Below are positions 14,203 through 15,481 of a stretch of DNA of 15,481 nucleotides, piece after piece. Each line of letters opens with the position of its first letter. The stretch's first letter is position 1. Under the pieces are notes generated by a model. The model was not told the DNA's origin, did no database searches, and saw only the letters and a program-made list of their open reading frames with translations. The position numbers and the translations under genes are program-made. Source of the stretch: an uncultured bacterium (lineage in GTDB: Bacteria; Bacillota_A; Clostridia; Lachnospirales; Lachnospiraceae); NCBI GenBank assembly GCA_905215045.1, contig CAJMOO010000043.1:1-15481 (forward strand), written 5' to 3'.

Positions 14203-14675
14203 TTTGCCGCCCTCTTTCTGTCATATAATTCATATATTATAACCATGATCCTGTACACAACATACCCGATCAGTCCACCAATCGTATTCATCAACAGATC
14301 ATCGACATCAAAAACCCCTACTTTCATGATCAGCTGGCTTGTTTCGATCAATAAACTGAAGAAAAATGTCGCAAATACTGCGCGGAAAAAAGCTTTCTTC
14401 TTATTGATCACAATTGGTATCATAAATCCGAATGGACTAAACGCAAAAATATTTCCAAACAGATTCGTTACAACTGCTTCGGTAGACAACAAATGTCTGT
14501 ATGTCCAGAAACGATTGATTTCTTTAAACAACACTAAGTTTATATGGGAGGTATCATACCCTGTGTCCCTCCCATATCGTTCACTTAATAATACAAAATA
14601 AAATATAACTACAATATAAAGATAAAATAATATTTTTACTCCTCGTCTGGCTAACTTCTTTTTCTCAACCGTCAC
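14199..14675 (-). CDS. VanZ-like family membrane protein
   Basis: A protein of 158 residues with about four membrane helices. VanZ-family features: NLVLFKEI early, NLFGNIFAFSPFGFMIPI in the middle, and DVDDLLMNTIGGLIGY near the end, where acidic residues follow a membrane segment. VanZ relatives are linked to low-level teicoplanin resistance, but most chromosomal copies have no known role. I place the start at the GTG at 14675: AAGGA lies 8 nt upstream of it, whereas the in-frame ATG at 14684 overlaps that same site. From the ATG it would be 161 residues. It starts a dozen bases after pyrE and overlaps the next gene by 4 nt. A 10-bp inverted repeat lies within codons ~33-45. Confidence 0.88.
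   Translation of the reverse strand: MTVEKKKLARRGVKILFYLYIVVIFYFVLLSERYGRDTGYDTSHINLVLFKEINRFWTYRHLLSTEAVVTNLFGNIFAFSPFGFMIPIVINKKKAFFRAVFATFFFSLLIETSQLIMKVGVFDVDDLLMNTIGGLIGYVVYRIMVIIYELYDRKRAAK
14542..14577 (-). repeat. Strong inverted repeat inside the VanZ-like coding region
   Basis: ATATGGGAGG (14542-14551) and CCTCCCATAT (14568-14577) are perfect 10-bp inverted copies around a 16-nt loop. In the mRNA this is a stable hairpin about 100 nt after the start codon. One arm carries an SD-like GGGAGG followed at 10 nt by an out-of-frame ATG that opens a 5-codon frame ending in the other arm. Confidence 0.7.
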
Positions 14676-14686
14676 AAGAACCATCC

Positions 14687-15370
14687 TTAATGTTTTGCAC
14701 CATACTGTTCATAGTATGCATCAATTGCTGATTTTAATGTATCATCGATCACAACTTTTCCATTGCATTCTTTGTTATATAAACATTCTACAACTTCGTC
14801 CATATCAACGATCGCTGCTGTATCAAATCCATATAATTCTTTCACTTCATCAAGCGCACATTTTTCTCCGCCTTTTCCGATCTCCATACGGTTTAGGGAT
14901 ACCATTAATCCTACGATCTCAACATCCGCAGCTCCTTTTACTTTTGGTACTGTTTCTTCCATTGATTTTCCAGATGTTGTAACATCTTCGATCATGATCA
15001 CGCGGTCTCCGTCTTTTAGTTCACTTCCAAGGAAATTTCCTTTATCTGCACCGTGATCTTTTGCTTCTTTACGGTCAGAGCAGTAACGTACTTCTTTTCC
15101 ATATAATTCGCTGTATGCGATTGCTGTTACAACTCCTAATGGAATTCCTTTGTATGCAGGTCCGAATAATACATCAAAATCATCCCCATATGTGCTGTGG
15201 ATTGCTTTTGCATAATATTCTCCAAGTCTCTTTAACTGAGAACCTGTTACATAAGCTCCTGCATTCATGAAAAATGGGGATTTTCTTCCACTCTTTAATG
15301 TGAATTCTCCAAATTTTAATACATCACTTTCTACCATAAACTCGATAAATTCTCTCTTATACTGTTCCAT
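14687..15370 (-). CDS. pyrE: Orotate phosphoribosyltransferase
   Basis: Joins orotate to PRPP to give OMP, the penultimate step of UMP synthesis. The 227 residues contain FTLKSGRKSPFF (23-34), FGPAYKGIPL (69-78), the flexible catalytic loop DRKEAKDHGADKG (99-111) and the PRPP-binding motif VIMIEDVTTSGKS (124-136), all typical of the bacterial PyrE dimer. Length is in the usual range for the longer clostridial form. Start ATG with GGAGG about 12 nt upstream, and the gene lies 20 nt behind a CBS-domain gene. I see no promoter or attenuator directly upstream, so it is probably transcribed from further up. It is followed by the VanZ-like gene. Other pyr genes are outside the window. Confidence 0.97.
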   Translation of the reverse strand: MEQYKREFIEFMVESDVLKFGEFTLKSGRKSPFFMNAGAYVTGSQLKRLGEYYAKAIHSTYGDDFDVLFGPAYKGIPLGVVTAIAYSELYGKEVRYCSDRKEAKDHGADKGNFLGSELKDGDRVIMIEDVTTSGKSMEETVPKVKGAADVEIVGLMVSLNRMEIGKGGEKCALDEVKELYGFDTAAIVDMDEVVECLYNKECNGKVVIDDTLKSAIDAYYEQYGAKH

Positions 15371-15390
15371 CTTCTGTCTAAACCTCCATC

Positions 15391-15481
15391 TTATTCATTC
15401 TTTGCTAATTTGCGGTATTCGTCATAATAAAAACGAATCACATCTTTTCTTGTCACGATCCCGATAAATTTCTCCTGATCA
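15391..15481 (-). CDS. C-terminal end of a CBS-domain protein (5' part outside window)
   Basis: Only the last 29 codons are inside the window. They read DQEKFIGIVTRKDVIRFYYD and then EYRKLAKNE before the TAA at 15391-15393. The GIVTRKDVIRFYY stretch is the usual end of a CBS domain, which binds adenine nucleotides and often regulates an attached transporter or enzyme. The parent protein (a channel, a transporter or a stand-alone CBS protein) cannot be told. It lies 20 nt upstream of pyrE on the same strand and is probably in its operon. Confidence 0.75.
   Translation of the reverse strand, partial: DQEKFIGIVTRKDVIRFYYDEYRKLAKNE

Overview
The window reads like the chromosome of a low-GC, Gram-positive anaerobe of the Clostridia, most likely a Lachnospiraceae member (an Anaerostipes-type gut organism would fit). 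This rests on base composition, strong AGGAGG-type ribosome binding sites, sigma-A promoters close to consensus, and gene content (YerC/TrpR-like regulator, DUF1836 regulator, VanZ-like protein, AGCS and NSS sodium symporters, glycine riboswitch). The genus is a guess. I see no mobile element, CRISPR array or prophage; it is a mostly ordinary core-genome segment with some interesting regulatory architecture.

Layout. 1-209: three minus-strand tRNA genes (Pro-TGG, Gly-TCC, and Arg-TCT cut by the window edge) read from a consensus promoter at 252-280. 210-514 holds no gene: it contains that promoter, an orphan plus-directed hairpin and a minus-strand terminator. 515-784: a small membrane protein with an extremely acidic tail, with its own promoter. 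861-3062: the helicase gene pcrA. 3094-3177: back-to-back promoters for pcrA and for a MerR-like DUF1836 regulator (3205-3810, plus). That gene converges on yerC (3819-4106, minus), and the two stop codons lie in opposite arms of one hairpin.

4181-5608: an AGCS-family sodium:alanine/glycine symporter behind a single-aptamer glycine riboswitch with a terminator expression platform. The arrangement predicts an OFF switch that stops transporter synthesis when glycine is plentiful. Divergent from it is an NSS-family sodium:amino-acid symporter (6097-7464, plus). A bidirectional terminator (7501-7535) separates it from the next block.

7564-15481 is entirely minus strand and very compact. In transcription order it is: 3' end of a CBS-domain gene, pyrE, a VanZ-like gene, a small membrane protein, a 670-residue M29-type aminopeptidase, then purE, a secreted N-acetylmuramoyl-L-alanine amidase, purM, purN and purD. 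PurE, PurM, PurN and PurD act in de novo IMP synthesis and PyrE in UMP synthesis; purF, purL, purC, purB, purH and purK are not in the window. A promoter overlapping the end of the aminopeptidase gene can start the pur block, but no terminator separates it from the pyrE block, so readthrough is possible.

Most worth a second look: the riboswitch and its repeat-based switching logic, the amidase translationally coupled inside the purine operon, the aminopeptidase with a ~210-residue N-terminal extension, the shared stop-codon hairpin, a strong inverted repeat inside the VanZ-like gene, and the acidic-tailed membrane protein. I do not see a clearly novel multi-gene system.
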